Below the pieces are notes generated by a model that did not search any database, had not been told where the DNA came from, and saw only the letters and a program-made list of their open reading frames with translations. From positions 779,001 to 843,000 of the forward strand of contig CM074758.1 in assembly GCA_037355855.1 (NCBI GenBank): a stretch of DNA of 64,000 nucleotides. The letters run 5' to 3'. A program made the translations under genes and the position numbers. Numbering within the stretch: the stretch's first letter is position 1; each line of letters starts with the position of its first letter. Shown here piece by piece: positions 41,191-53,700 of the stretch. The stretch comes from Pseudo-nitzschia pungens. Taxonomy: Eukaryota; Bacillariophyta; Bacillariophyceae; Bacillariales; Bacillariaceae.

Positions 41191-44100
41191 TCACGACCTC
41201 TCGGATGTGTATGCCCTCGTGCAACGCAAGAGATCCGAGAAAACTCCCGCGGCGGCTAGATCCGCACCGGCAGCTGCACCCTTAACGATAAGGGGCGATG
41301 CCGTGTAGAGATCCGTTTCGAACGCAACAAGGTTTTCGATGCTCTTCAATCGGTACAAAGGATCCTTGTTGTCGACGGCGTCGAGGAAACATCTGCACTT
41401 TCCGCTTTCCTTTTCGATCTCAAATTTGTATCGAAGCTTGCGGCCTTCCGCCTTGGCTGCTTCGTATTTTTTCAGCATGTCTGCGTCGAGAGCCTTCAAA
41501 TCTTCCACCGTTAAATTCTCTTTTTCGGCCATTTCTCCTGTGAGAAAGGACTCGGTTTCCACATCCTCAATATCAACATCCATGCCAATTTGTCGTGCCA
41601 AGATCACAATTTTGCGTGCCACATCAGTTCCCATCAAATCTTCACGAATGTCTTTTTCGGTGAAGCCCTTTTCCGCGGCCTGAGCAAAGGCATCCGAAAA
41701 CGAAGTTTCCTCGTCGAGAAGACTCAATACATATGCGAACGTTCCACTGACGGATCCCCGGATTTTGTTTACCGAGTCCCCCGTCTCGATGAGATCACGC
41801 ACAGTGGTTAGGATGGGAAGGGCCGACCCAACACTGCTCTCGTATTGCCAATTGACAAAGTTTTCCTTTTGAACTTCGACGGCCTTGTGGTACTTTTCGA
41901 GTGGGCCTGCTGCCACCCTGCGACTCGGGCTGATGAGATCGACTCCGAGTGACATCCATCGAGCGTAATAATCGGCAACCTCCTGGCTGTTTGTCATGTC
42001 AATGATGACACGGTGTGGGTTGACATCGGCTTCGATTTCGGCGGTGATTTTTTCGAGATCCAATTCCATGGTATCTTCGTCGTCATCCTCCGACAATTTC
42101 GAAATGACAGAGTTGATAGGAAGACCGTTGGCATTCTTGGCGAACGACATTTTCTTGGAGTTTGCGCTGATCATAACGCGGGGGCAAACACCGAGGCCGT
42201 CGATCAAGGTGCGTCGCTGCCTTTCGAGAGCTTTCACAAAGGCAGATCCAACAGTTCCGGTAGTTCCCAACAGAGTAATGCTGGCCGTGGTGTCGGACAA
42301 AGTGAAGGCCTGGTGGGCCGCACGCAAGGCACGCGTGGTGTCGTCCTTGTCGACAACGACCGCAATCTGTCGTTCCGAAGATCCCTGTGCGATCAATCGA
42401 ATGTTCACGTTGGCCTTTGACAAGGATCCCATCAGGGTCGAGGAGATACCGGACGAGTACGCCATTCCTTCTCCAACAATAGCGACGATCGAAACTCCCT
42501 TGTCCAAGGAAATAGATCCTACGGTCGACCGGGCCAATTCCAATTCGAATGCGGATTGGAGGGCGTTGATTGCCTTTTGTCCTTCGTTTTCTGGGACGGC
42601 AATGCAAATGGAGGATTCACTGCTGGCTTGCGTAATGATCAACACGTTGATGTCATTATCGGCCATGGCACCCATGAATTTCTCGGCGACATTGGACCCA
42701 CCAATAGTTGAAGCACCCTCGAGTGTCACGAGAGCAACCGAGTCGACCGATGTGATACCCTTGATGGGAATTTCTCCCTTTTTCGCTCTCCAGTTTTTGA
42801 CGGAGCCCTCTTTTGCCTTTTCGGCGAGGGTGGGACTTCTTCCCTGGACGACCGTTCCCTTGAAGGAAGGATTGAAAATATTTCGCACGTAGACGGGAAT
42901 GCTGTCATCGATGCAGGGCACCATAGCCGATGGGTCTGTGGCAACCGGGAGGTGTTTGTGATTGAAAACAAAACGAAGCGAAGCACGAAAAGCGGGTGAG
43001 TTTTTGTTTTTGGAACGCAAAGCAGCAAAACGCCGAACCGAACCGAACGACAAGACTACTTACGAAGAACCTGTGCACCAAAATAGGCCAGCTCGAGAGC
43101 CTCGTCGTACTTGAGTGAACTAATCGAAAATGCCTCGGGAACTCGTCGCGGATCGGCCGTGTAGACACCGTCGGTGTTCTTCCACATGGTCACGCGGGAG
43201 GCACCGGTGAGCTTGGCAAAAATGGTGGCACTGTAATCACTTCCGGATCGCTTGAGCGTCGTGGGAACCCCGTCGATGGTGGACGCGACAAATCCCGTCA
43301 CGACGACAATGGGAGAGACACCCGCCTGGTAATCGCAGTCGTGCATTCCCTTGTCCTTTCCGATAGTGTTCCACCATTCCGAGAGCTGCGAGGTGGTTTG
43401 TTCCCAGAGGGGGACGACGCCACCCGTAGAGGCTTCTCCCTTTTCCCCCAGTCCGCTGCTGTCGGATTTGACACGGAGAATGGGTCTGGCATCGATCCAT
43501 TCTGCCGGGACCCCCTGCTTGGTCTGCAGGTAGGCGTTGAGGGTCTGTGCGGACCAGATTTCTCCGTACCCAGTGACGACTTCCATAGTGACGGACGGAA
43601 CGGTGTTGATCATTCTCAGGCTCTGCACCAACAGCAAAATATCGTTGGCGTCGTTCCGGATGTTGGCCTCGATCTGATCCGTGATGGAAGGGGGTGCCAA
43701 CTCCTTCAGAATGTCGATCTGTCCCTCGATGGCCTCCAACAGGACGGTCTTGGCGGCCTCGAGATCGACGAGGGCGGAGTCGACTACCTTGACGAGCAGA
43801 TCGGTCATTCCACCCCTAGCACTAACAATGGCCATGGTTGGAACGGCTCCCTTGCCCTCGTTATTTTCTTTGCGGGTCCCGGAGGCCTCGGCGATGAGCA
43901 GATCTCCGACCGTTTGGTAGAGTTCTGCGGTGGCTAGAGAGGCTCCCCCGAATTTGTGGACCTCCCAGGAATTCTGCGATCCCTTGGGGGTGACAATGTT
44001 TTCCACGTCCGCGCCGAGGTCGAGCTTGGTGAAGTCGACATGGGTGAGATCGGCCGCTACGGAGAGCTTTGTGGAAGAAATGTGGGCGGAGGCGGTGGCA

Positions 44101-44213
44101 TGGGAGGCACCCGATCGTCTCGACAACAGCGCCGATGATTGGTAATTGGGAGAAAAGGCCTCTGCAAAGGGAAGAGAAAGCACCGCAAGCGCGACAACAC
44201 CACAGAATCGCAT
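41191..44213 (-). CDS. AK-HSDH: Bifunctional aspartokinase / homoserine dehydrogenase, plastid-targeted
   Basis: Catalyses the first and third steps from aspartate to homoserine, feeding Thr, Met and Ile synthesis. Exons 44213-43064 and 42935-41191 with a 128-nt intron (GTAAGT...CACAG) give 964 residues; splicing restores YFGAQVLHPSAMVPC. The N-terminus is a signal peptide ending AEA|FSP (residues 17-21), the stramenopile plastid-import motif, followed by a transit-like Ser/Ala-rich stretch. The aspartokinase part has VHKFGGASLA (about 85-94) and RSGSDYSATIFAKLTGA...WKNTDGVYTADPRRV. ACT regulatory repeats follow (about 440-600), so Thr feedback is likely. The HSDH part has the NAD(P) fold LLGTTGTVGSAFVKALE, KIRGSVSGTFAYVLS and REDLMGTDVARKIVILAR. 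All key motifs are intact. The start is the second Met codon of the frame, the first that is ATG. Confidence 0.95.
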
Positions 44214-45587
44214 CTTCAAGCCTGCTATTGTTTGGTTATTGTTTTAGTAAAGGGGGTATTGTTAGGGTGTGCCGTTGCTGGTTCTCTTTGTTGGATCTCG
44301 ATGTTGTACTGAGACGAGATTCAATAAGAAGGCTACCGAGCAGAATAATGCAACTACGGAAGTGGACGAGATGCTCGTGGACGTTAGGCCGTTGAGGGAG
44401 GAACCGAAGCTGATGGATATGATTTTAATTTCATCGGTTACCGGAAGAAGAAACCGAAGAAAACACAGAATAGGGCGCCAACAACTTCCAATGTTCTAGC
44501 TACAATTCTAGCTACAACATGATAAAAAACCTTACCGTATTGTTCCTCGTAATTTACCGTACCGGAATTGTTTCAGTGAATTTTAAGTACCGGTAGATTG
44601 TACTTGCACTTGCACATGTACGGTACATACCATACGGAGTGGATATCTGGTATCCGGTATCCGGTAGGCCGACGTGACGGATCTCAACAACAATAAAAAA
44701 TTCTTGGATCATGTTGAGTCGCAGAAACCTGGGATCGAGAATTCAATCAACAATCAATCTTTGACGCTCGCGTGCGTGTTGGATCTGTGCTCGTTCGTGC
44801 GTAAGCCGAGGGGTAACCTTATTCGTGGGCCATGAATTGTTTGGCGATTGGGATTTTCGAGCACCTCGTTGTCCGTAAGGATTGATTGATTGATTGATTC
44901 CTTATTCTCTACTGATCCCCGTTGCAGAACACATCTGTGAATTTGCTACTCCAGTATCGAATCAATCGATCGAATCAACTCAATCAATCCATTCGAAAGG
45001 CGCCAGAAAGAGTATGGACGGTAACCTTATGTATTTCAGGTAGGCATCCATTTTTGACCTTTTTGTGAAGAACTACCGTATCAATCAATACCATCAATCA
45101 TCATCAAACGTGTACGGTACGGCCCAACAGGACATGGAGGGGGCCGACGCGTGTACAGCACGAAAAAGCACTGGGCAAAGAGCATAACCTTACCCACGGG
45201 TAAGATTTACTTGGTACTTATGATTAATTAAAGTGAATACGTAAGGTTACGTAATCTTATCCATTCCCGCCATTCCAAAAACAGTAAGGTTGCCGTAAGA
45301 TTATGGATGTTTAGATCTCACGATTTTTAGCGTTATGCATGTTCGTGTCAGAAGATGATTCGTTGTTGATTCAAATGCGACAAGCGACAACGAGGCCTTT
45401 TCGAAATGGCTCGAGCAGATGGAATTCCGCAACAAAAATGATCACAACATGATGTACGAGTACACGTAGTTCTAAGGTTGCGTTTCGTTTGCATGCAAAG
45501 AAAGGAAACCCATACTATTGTTTGATTCGCTTCCATACGCAGCGATACGAAACACACAACTAAAAGTCTCTGCGAACGAAATAGAAC
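44214..45587. other. Divergent promoter region
   Basis: About 1.4 kb between AK-HSDH and the CIA30 gene. It contains GTAAGGTTAC/CCGGTA motifs (44520-44670, 45005-45300) and a (GATT)n run near 44881-44900. No gene supported. Confidence 0.55.
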
Positions 45588-47485
45588 ATGATTCTCTCGC
45601 TAGGGGGTTGCACACGAACCATCGTTCCCGTGGCCGCGGTTTTGGCGCTAATGGCCGAGCCGATCGTGTCGTTGCGCAGCAGCCGCCTTTTGAATTCGAA
45701 TTCGAATGCGAACAGCGGATGTGGTGGCGACAGTGACGAAGAACGGTCTGCATGCGGGGAGTTGATCATGCTTGAAGACTTTGCGGGTCCGCGACACGCC
45801 TGGACAGAAATGAACGATCCGGGTGAGTCCGTTTCCAGATCCTACCGTTCGCCATTGTGCCATGCCATGTCGTATCCGGCCTTGCTCACGAGTTGAATGC
45901 CACTGCTCATTTGTTCCTGCCTTTGTTCGTTGTCTGCTCACAATGTGATGTGCATCACAAATCTCGTCATATCACATCACCGTCCGAAGTCATGGGTGGA
46001 AAGTCCACCGGAAGCTTCGTCCTGGACGCCGACCAACACCTGGGTGTCTTTCACGGCTCGGTCGAGATTGTGTCCTTTCTGCACGCGCCCGGATTCATCA
46101 AGGCCGAGACCACCGCCGGGGAGTCGTGGCCCGACGTTTCGACCTGCGAGGGATTGCAATTGATCGCGAGGTCCTCGACCCCGGACTACAAGGGCTTTCG
46201 CCTCAGTTTTGGTCACAAGCGACCTCCCCATGCCTTTCCCTACATTTACGGATTCAAGACAAACGTGCACCTGAGCGAGGGGAGCAGCGACTCCGACGAC
46301 AATAAGTTCGTGCAGGTCAAGCTCCCGTTTGACGGCTTTACGGACAATTGGGATGCCGGAAGCGGAGACGCGATTGTCACCTGCAAGGACAACAAGGAGT
46401 ATTGTCCCGACGCCGACTCGTTGAAAGATCTATATTCGATCGCTGTTTGGGGAGAAGGCGTGAAGGGAGAGGTCGATTTGCAGATTCAATCCATTTCGGC
46501 CTACGGATGCAAAACTTCTGCGTCGGATTCTGCTTCGGATTCTGCTCCTCCGGAAGACAACGCAATCGACGGCGCGGAGGATGCCATCACCATCGAAGAC
46601 TTTTCGAACCCCACTCACGAATGGAGGACCATGAACGATCCCGTCATGGGAGGACGGTCCGAGTCGTCCGTCACGATCCACGACGGAATGGCCTCCTTCG
46701 AGGGGACCTGCGCGATCGTCCCCTTTCTGCACGCGCCGGGATTCATCACCCTAACCACAGGCGAGCACCGTCGTCCCCCGGGCATGTCCCGGTTCTTTGG
46801 TTCGGCAGCGACCGCGGCCCCGTCCGGCTTTCCCGACGTTTCGGGCTGCGAGGCCCTCTCGATGAGGGTGCGCAGCCGCGATGCCACCTCCTTTGATGGA
46901 TACTATGTGAGTTTTGGTACCGACCGGGTGCCCGGAGGCCACCACGCTTTTGGATACAAGACTCATTTCGTTTTGGATCCCGGCGGGAGCAGCGACGGCG
47001 ATGGCGATGGATTTGCGGATGTGGTGCTCCCGTTCTCGAGCTTTAGCTCGCACTGGGACGATGCCACCGGCCACATCACGGTGACTTGCGCCGACGATCC
47101 CAGCGTGTGCCCCACCCCCGAAACGCTGCGGGACATGAAGACAATGTCGTTCTGGGCCGAAGGCGTGGAGGGAACTATCGCACTGGACATTCGGCACGTT
47201 GGCGCCGTCGGTTGCGGCGGGTCTTCTCCGCAAGCCGAGGTCGACGGTGACGTCCGAGTGGATACGAACGAATCGGGTCCGGCCACCGCCGGTGTCCTCG
47301 GAGGAGGGTACGCTTTCAAACACACTGCTGGGCAGGCGGCTTCGGTTCCCTGCATCGGAGTAGTGGCCGCACTGGGAGCGTTGGCACTGTGGGCGGCCAG
47401 CAGCCGTCGGTCGGCGTCGTCGCAAGGATATACGGAGGTCGATTCGAATTCGAAGGTGGAACTCACGAATTCCGATCTAGCGTAG
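45588..47485 (+). CDS. Tandem CIA30-domain membrane protein
   Basis: Exons 45588-45822 and 45990-47485 with a 167-nt intron (GTGAGT...CGAAG) give 576 residues. Two copies of a CIA30 (NDUFAF1-like) domain lie in tandem: about 62-245 (LEDFAGPRHAWTEMNDPVMGG...FLHAPGFI) and about 268-470 (IEDFSNPTHEWRTMNDPVMGGRSE...FLHAPGFI). The splice exactly completes NDPVMGGKS in the first copy, which confirms it. Both copies share a GFKT/GYKT beta segment, a Cys-x-D-x(5)-C pair and a WGEGV/WAEGVEGT segment. The N-terminus has a signal-like hydrophobic stretch (VPVAAVLALMAEPIVSL); the C-terminus a transmembrane segment (VPCIGVVAALGALALWAAS). In other organisms CIA30 proteins assemble respiratory complex I or act in chloroplasts, usually with one domain; the membrane anchor and tandem copy suggest a different setting. 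Confidence 0.88.
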
Positions 47486-48469
47486 AGAATGCCTTGCCTT
47501 GTCTTGCTCAGCTCTGCTCTGCTCTGCTCTTCTGGAATTGCTTGTCTCCGCTGCCGCGATGTGATGCATACATGTAAACGCTTGTGGCACGGTGGCCGCA
47601 ATCAGATAAGAGAGAGAGAGAGAGAGAGATTCGGTTTCTTTGAAGAATATTGTCGCGATCGCTGGTTGGGTACCTCCGTCGTTGTTGCTAAGGAATCGCT
47701 CTCGCTGGAAGTGAACATCTAGGTGGTTCAGACCGGTCAGTCAGGCGGCCCAGACGGAACTTGATCATCCATTCCGTTTGATCCGACGGCTACGTTTTGG
47801 TGGGATGGGGCCTAGAACGAATTGTGTTCTTATTCTGTGCACAAAGCGTGTCCTGTTCATACCAAAGTCTGTGACAGCATTTCTATTTTCTCTTAAAGCA
47901 TTTTTGGCTTAGATTGTATAAAGTATCGAACAGACACAGCGTGCACGCTAACACCTAGACACATCACACCGGGAACCAAACGGAATCCATCGTATTTCCT
48001 CGAAATTGAAATGCGCCGTACGGCGGCGCAGACTGTTGGATAGACGACGGCAGATCTCAACCAGGTGCGGAATTCGTTGGAACCATTCCTTTCCTTTCCT
48101 TTCTTTAGGAATCGAAGTCGAAGTCGAACTGCATCGCATTTGGTTGTGAAAATCTTCGGTAGATGCGAGCACCTTTTCACTCTAGGTGCGATGTTCATTC
48201 TTGCAGTTTTTTTTTCTGTTGTAGTCATTGTTGTTGTCGTTGTTCTTAGGTTTGCAACAAGTTTCCCTAGCTCTCGTAGATTGGTAGCAAATTTCGGGCC
48301 GGAATTCCAACTCGTTTCTGTCTATCTGTGTTACTGTCTGCCTGCGTGTTGTTTCGCTCGTGTCTCATCTATCTGTCGGCGGTGCATTCGTTCTCCTGTT
48401 TTGCCTTGCCTTGCCTTGCCTTGCCTTGCCTTCGCTCGATCACCGAACCGCCCGTCTCGACATAGGCAT
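47486..48469. other. Convergent spacer with a (GA)n run and a (CCTTG)n run
   Basis: No gene supported. (GA)n lies at 47609-47629 and (CCTTG)n at 48401-48432, the latter just past the end of the Trx-like gene. Confidence 0.6.
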
Positions 48470-49723
48470 CTACTGCACGACGCAGCACGAATAGTCCTCG
48501 CTCTCGCACAGCAGGGCCCTGCCCAGGGTCTGGCAGGGCGTCAGTCCCGACGGGCACCAACAGCAGTCCCTCTTCTTGCCGGCCCGCTGCCAGCGCTGGA
48601 TCACGAGGTGCGGATCGTTGGTCTGCACGGCCAGGAAAGCGTCCCTCGGCAGCGCCCGTCCGTTGGAGGTGTCCACCACCACCACCGCCGGAACCCTGCG
48701 GATTCCTCCCAGCAGCGTCAGCAGCGTGGGAACGTTGTGCGAAGAAGCGGTGGGCAAGACCGCGAATCCCGTTCCGAGGCAAAATCCGGCGGTTCCGGAG
48801 GAGGACGAGGAGCCGCCGCGATGGAAAGCGGAACGGCGGTTTTGTTCCACGTCGGGGTCGCGGTCGCAAAAATCGTCGTCGCGTTCCCCGCCCCGAGCGT
48901 CGCCCCCCCGAAACCGGGGCGCCTTCGGGGTGAGGTCCAGGACAAAGGTGCTCATCACGTCGTGATAGTCGCGGGCGAGGCGCTGCCGCAGGGCCAGGGT
49001 GTGGACCGAATAGCAGTGGTCGTCGAAGCACGAGTCTTCCGAAGACGCCGCCCTCTCGTGCCCCTGGACGACGAAAAAGGCCGCGAAGCGTTTCCGGGCC
49101 ACCACGGTGGCAAAGGGCAGGTCCGTCGACGAGTGCTCCAGATGCGAAGGCGCGGAAAAAAGTGCCGAACCAGACGCAGCCGCGGCGGAAACGCCGCATT
49201 CCTCGTCGGTGGGCAATGCCAAGAAGGAGGATTCTTCGTGTTGTTGGTGGCGTTGTTGTTCTTGTTGGTGTTGTTGTTGTTGTTGTTCTTGTTGTTGCAG
49301 TCGCCGCCGCCTCCGCCGGCTTCGTGGTTTCGCTTGCAATTCCAACTGGCTCCTTCGCAACGTTTCTCCGTGGTATCGATACACGGAAACGAGGCTGCCG
49401 CAGTTGTTGTCCCTCTGCATCATTGCTGCGGATGATGCCGCAGATGTCTCGATCTGCCCCGCAATTAGTTTCAGCAATCCGCGGAGCTTTGGTTGGTTAT
49501 TCCGAGCGGATTCCTCCGGTCCGTTCGAACGAGTCACAGAGCATCCGTGTTTCATGGTGGTGAAGCTGGCGCTGGTGCTGGTGCTGCTAGGTATCGTTGG
49601 CCCGGACCTCCGTCGACGCCTTCCCCCCGATGCAGGAGATTCGTCACAAAACCGGGCATCCGATTGAGGCAGCGTCCGAGACGATCCGCTGCTGGTGGAG
49701 TCTTCTCCTCCTCGGCGCAGCAT
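48470..49723 (-). CDS. Q-rich protein with a possible thioredoxin-like domain
   Basis: No firm family. I start at ATG 49723 (417 residues); the frame is open to an ATG at 50014, but that extension lies in motif-rich, likely non-coding DNA. The N-terminal half is S/Q/R-rich, with a (Q)n run near the middle. The C-terminal half looks folded: FATVVARKRFAAFFVVQGHE, VMSTFVLDLTPKAPRF and especially LLGGIRRVPAVVVVDTSNGRALPRDAFLAVQTNDPHLVIQRW, which fits the beta-strand, cis-Pro and loop of nucleoredoxin / tryparedoxin-type folds. A CCWC cluster follows at DCCWCPSG. No classical N-terminal WCxxC site is seen, so activity is doubtful. Confidence 0.5.
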   Translation of the reverse strand: MLRRGGEDSTSSGSSRTLPQSDARFCDESPASGGRRRRRSGPTIPSSTSTSASFTTMKHGCSVTRSNGPEESARNNQPKLRGLLKLIAGQIETSAASSAAMMQRDNNCGSLVSVYRYHGETLRRSQLELQAKPRSRRRRRRLQQQEQQQQQHQQEQQRHQQHEESSFLALPTDEECGVSAAAASGSALFSAPSHLEHSSTDLPFATVVARKRFAAFFVVQGHERAASSEDSCFDDHCYSVHTLALRQRLARDYHDVMSTFVLDLTPKAPRFRGGDARGGERDDDFCDRDPDVEQNRRSAFHRGGSSSSSGTAGFCLGTGFAVLPTASSHNVPTLLTLLGGIRRVPAVVVVDTSNGRALPRDAFLAVQTNDPHLVIQRWQRAGKKRDCCWCPSGLTPCQTLGRALLCESEDYSCCVVQ

Positions 49724-50757
49724 TTTCGGGAGAATTTCTTCGGCTTCGGCTTCGGCTTCGGTTGTTGTTGCTGCTGCCGCTGCTCTTTGTGCGTTCTGGT
49801 GTTTGCTGCTCGGTTTGGGGCAACTGGATGGGCGCGTCCAAGCTGCTGAAGTACTCTGTGCGGGATAAGGTTTACCGTAGAAGATTGAAAATCGCGGATG
49901 GAGAATTGGAGATTGGAGATGGGAGATGGTTGCGTCGAGTTTCGGAAGTGAATGCGGAGTGAGTCCTCGTGAGAGTAATGACAAGTACAAGTACGTACTG
50001 TATGTAATGTGCATAATATATTATGATGACGACAATTATTTATTCCCTCACGCTACTACTAAAGTTGCAAGTTGCTTTTTAGTTGTTGTAACTTCGACTA
50101 TTATTTCAGCAACGCACTCACACTAGCATCAGCTACATCTGTCATCGCCACAACGACACAACGCCACAACCACCACTAGCTTCCACTGTCCAATCAATCA
50201 ATTTCATGTGCGATTGGGAGGACTATTCTGTCGAGTGTCGAGAATGGACATCATCTCTTTTCAGTGTTTGTGCTGCCAGTGCTGCTGCACCCAACAACAC
50301 TGCTGGTGCTAATAAAGCAAAGTCCAATCCTTCTTGGCAAAGATGTGCAGAACAATCGCAAGAAGAAGAACAAAACAAATCCCACTAACACGGTACACGT
50401 AATTCAGTTGAAGGATCGAAACATTTCTCCATAATGAACACCAACCACCAGCATATCATGCACTACAGTAGACCAACCCAAAAATATCAAGGAGAATTCA
50501 AATGGAATTGAAGATGGTAACACACATCTTCAACTACTAGTATTGAATAACGGTAGGCGTCGGAAGAATATGATGTTCGGCATCGCAATCGAAAAAAAAA
50601 AAAAGAATAGTTTCTATTAGTATAATATTATTTCCGTGTTTGTGATTCGTGTTTGTGCTTAGTAGTGTTGGCAATTTGTTGTGTTGTGTTGCGTTGCGTT
50701 GCGTTGGAAACAACATTGGTGCTGTGTGTATTCTTCTTATTGCTCCTAACAATACAA
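49724..50757. other. Spacer with no firm gene
   Basis: About 1 kb between the Trx-like gene and the PPR gene's 3' end. Part (49724-50014) could extend the Trx-like gene. It contains a (GTTGC)n run near 50691-50706 and a poly-A run near 50590. No other gene seen. Confidence 0.5.
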
Positions 50758-53700
50758 CTAGTACCGTTGCTGTTGCTGTTGCTGTTGCGATCGCTGCCGT
50801 TTCGTTTGCAGCTCTCGTATGCGTTCTTCCGTCCCTTCGATGTCTTCCAGGCACGCCATCAGAAAGTTGTACGTGGCATCGTTGGGAGGATCGTCGAGGT
50901 CCCCGGTTTCGTACCGATGCTTCATGATGGAAAAGAGTTCCTCGGCCTCGACGTGGGCCTCCTGGCTTTCCGATCGCGACCTGGAAAAACGAATCGCATC
51001 ATCGATCACAAATATCATTCAAGATTCCACAAAAATAATAGAGCGTTATGTTGACAATAGAAAAGCATGGTGTAAGCATTAGAAATCGATACCGTTTAAA
51101 ATAGAAAAGCATGGTGTAATCATTAGAAATTGATACCGATAGACGATTGCCCGGCCCGTCAACTTTTTGATCCGATGCGATCGGGAAGCGACGTCCCATG
51201 GAACCACTTACCAAGCATTCAAGAGAGTGTTGTACGTTGTAAGGTCGGGCTTCGAACTCGTGTTCCCCGATTTGTAGTCCTCTTCCATCATTTTCCACAC
51301 GCTCGTGGCACCCTCCGCGTCTCGTTTTCGAGCAAAGGCGTCGATCACGGAATTGTACGTTATTTTGTTCGGCCGAACGTCCGCGTTCCCTCTCTTGGCT
51401 CTCGCCGCCATTTCCTCCAGGATCGCGAGGGCGCGGTTCTGGCTGTCCGGAAGATTGGATTTCCCAAACGCGTTGATGACCCCGGTATAGCTGATTGTGG
51501 TTGGGTGGATGTCCCGGTCGATCATTTTCTGGATGAGGTTTTCGGCTTCCTGTGGTGCAATGGGATTGAGTGACTTGGACCTGTCAAAACACAAGCAACG
51601 ATTGATCAATGAAAAAAAATGAGTGTCTCGATAGCATTCTTGTACGCGGCTCGATAGAGTTACAGCAAATGATGCCATGAACATACTCATGGTACGGTAC
51701 GTTCCAAACCACTCACCAGGTATCAATCAGAATGTTGTAGGTTCGAAGGTCAACTATTGCGTCTGTATTGCCCGCATCAAAATCGTCTTCCATCATCTTC
51801 AAAATTTCCGTCGCTCCACCGATATCCCCCTGCCGTGCATACGCGTCCAGGACAGAATTGTACGTGATTGTGTTTGGACGAACCTCCTCGATTCCGTTTT
51901 GATAGTGATGTATCATAGACTCCAAAATATCACGGGCCCGCTGCGGACTTTCCGGCAGATCCGATTTTGCCCAGCAGTTGATGACCGTCGAATACACAAT
52001 GGTGTGCGGACCCTCCTTGAGGTCGCCCCTCGTGTACAAATCGATCATCTCTTTCAGCAGCTTTTCTGCCTCTTTCGGGGCTTCTTTTTGCTTGCTGGAT
52101 TTCGACCTGTCCATGCAATAATACAATGCAATGCAAAGAAAAAAACGTAAGCATGTCGGAAAAAACTGATATTGGCTGACATGCGTTGTTGTTCATAATG
52201 GAAAACGAATTGGAAACAAATCTCAACCTACCAAGCATTGATGAGGGTGTTATAGGAAGGAATATTCGGTTCGGCCGATAGATTCCCAGAGAGGTAATCG
52301 TTTTTCATCAATTCCCATATCTCCAGAGCACCTTTGATATCACCATTCCGTGCGTAAGCGTCCAGAACAGAATTGTAGGTAATCATGTTGGGTCGAACCT
52401 TTTCGTTTCCGTTGAGGTAGTGTTGCAGCATGGACTCGAGAATTTCCCGAGCGCGTTTTGGGCTCTCGGGAAGTCCTGATTTTGCCCAGCAATTGATTAC
52501 ACTCGAGTAAACAATTGCGTCGGGACCTTCTAAAATGTCGCCCTTCTCGTATTGATCAATCATGTCATTGAGTAGTTTCTCGGCTTCGATTGGTGCCTCT
52601 TGCTGCCTGTCGGATTTCGACCTGAGATTGCGATGACGAACCAAGTGAAAATGAGAATAATTTCTCAACGCAATCGTTCCAAGCAGCTAGAATTTTTACA
52701 AACGTACCATGTGTCGATGAGAATACTGAAGGTCTGTCGTTCGGGACGGGCCGCGTCGTTCCCCGAATGAAAATCGTCCATCATTATATCCCAAATCTGA
52801 ATGGCTCCCTCTATATCACCGCGTCTGGAATAAGCATCTAGCACAGAGTGATAGGTAATTGCGTTCGGTTTGCAGTTGCTCGTACCATTTTTGTAACGAG
52901 CAAGCATGGACTCCAAAATGTCGCGGGCGCGCTGCGTGCCTTCCGGAAAGTCCGACTTTGCCCAACAGTTGATGACGATGCTGTGCGAAATTGTGTTGGG
53001 TGGTTCTTTGAGTTGTCCCTTGGAATAGAGATCGTGCATCTCCCCCAGGAGTTTTTCCGCCTCCGCCGGTGCGTTCGGTTTGCCCCCTCGGCTGTGAGCG
53101 TAGATGAGCATGCTGTACGTGCGGAGATTCGGCACGGCACGGTTGTTCCCCGCGTCAAAGTCCTCTTGCATCAACTTTCGCACGGCGTTGGCACCTTCGA
53201 TATCCCCCTGTCGCGCGCAAGCGTCCAAAACAGAGTTGTAAATGATGGAATCCGGAGTGAGGTGTTTGTTTCCTCTTTTGTACTGAACGATCATGGCCTC
53301 GAGAATCTCCCTCGCACGTCTTGGTGCCTCGGGTAGCTCTGATTTGCTCCAACAATTGATGAGAGTCCCATAAATAAAGGTGTTGGGACCTTCTTTCAGC
53401 TTCCCTTTCGAGTAGAGATCGACCATTTCCATCAAGAGTCGTTCCACCTCGATGGGAGCATTTCTGTCCCCGGACCGAACGTAAGCGCTCATCAGAGTAC
53501 CATATATTCGAACATCTGCTTGGGCGCTGTCGTTACCGGACTCGTAATCTTCCTTCATCATCTGAAATATTTCTAGGGCACCCTTCGTGTCTCCCTTTCT
53601 GGCGTATGCATCCATGGTGGCTCCGTACGTCACCGAATTCGGCATGAGTCTGTCGTCGCCGTTTTTGTATTGAGCAATCATCGATTCCAAGAGATCACGC

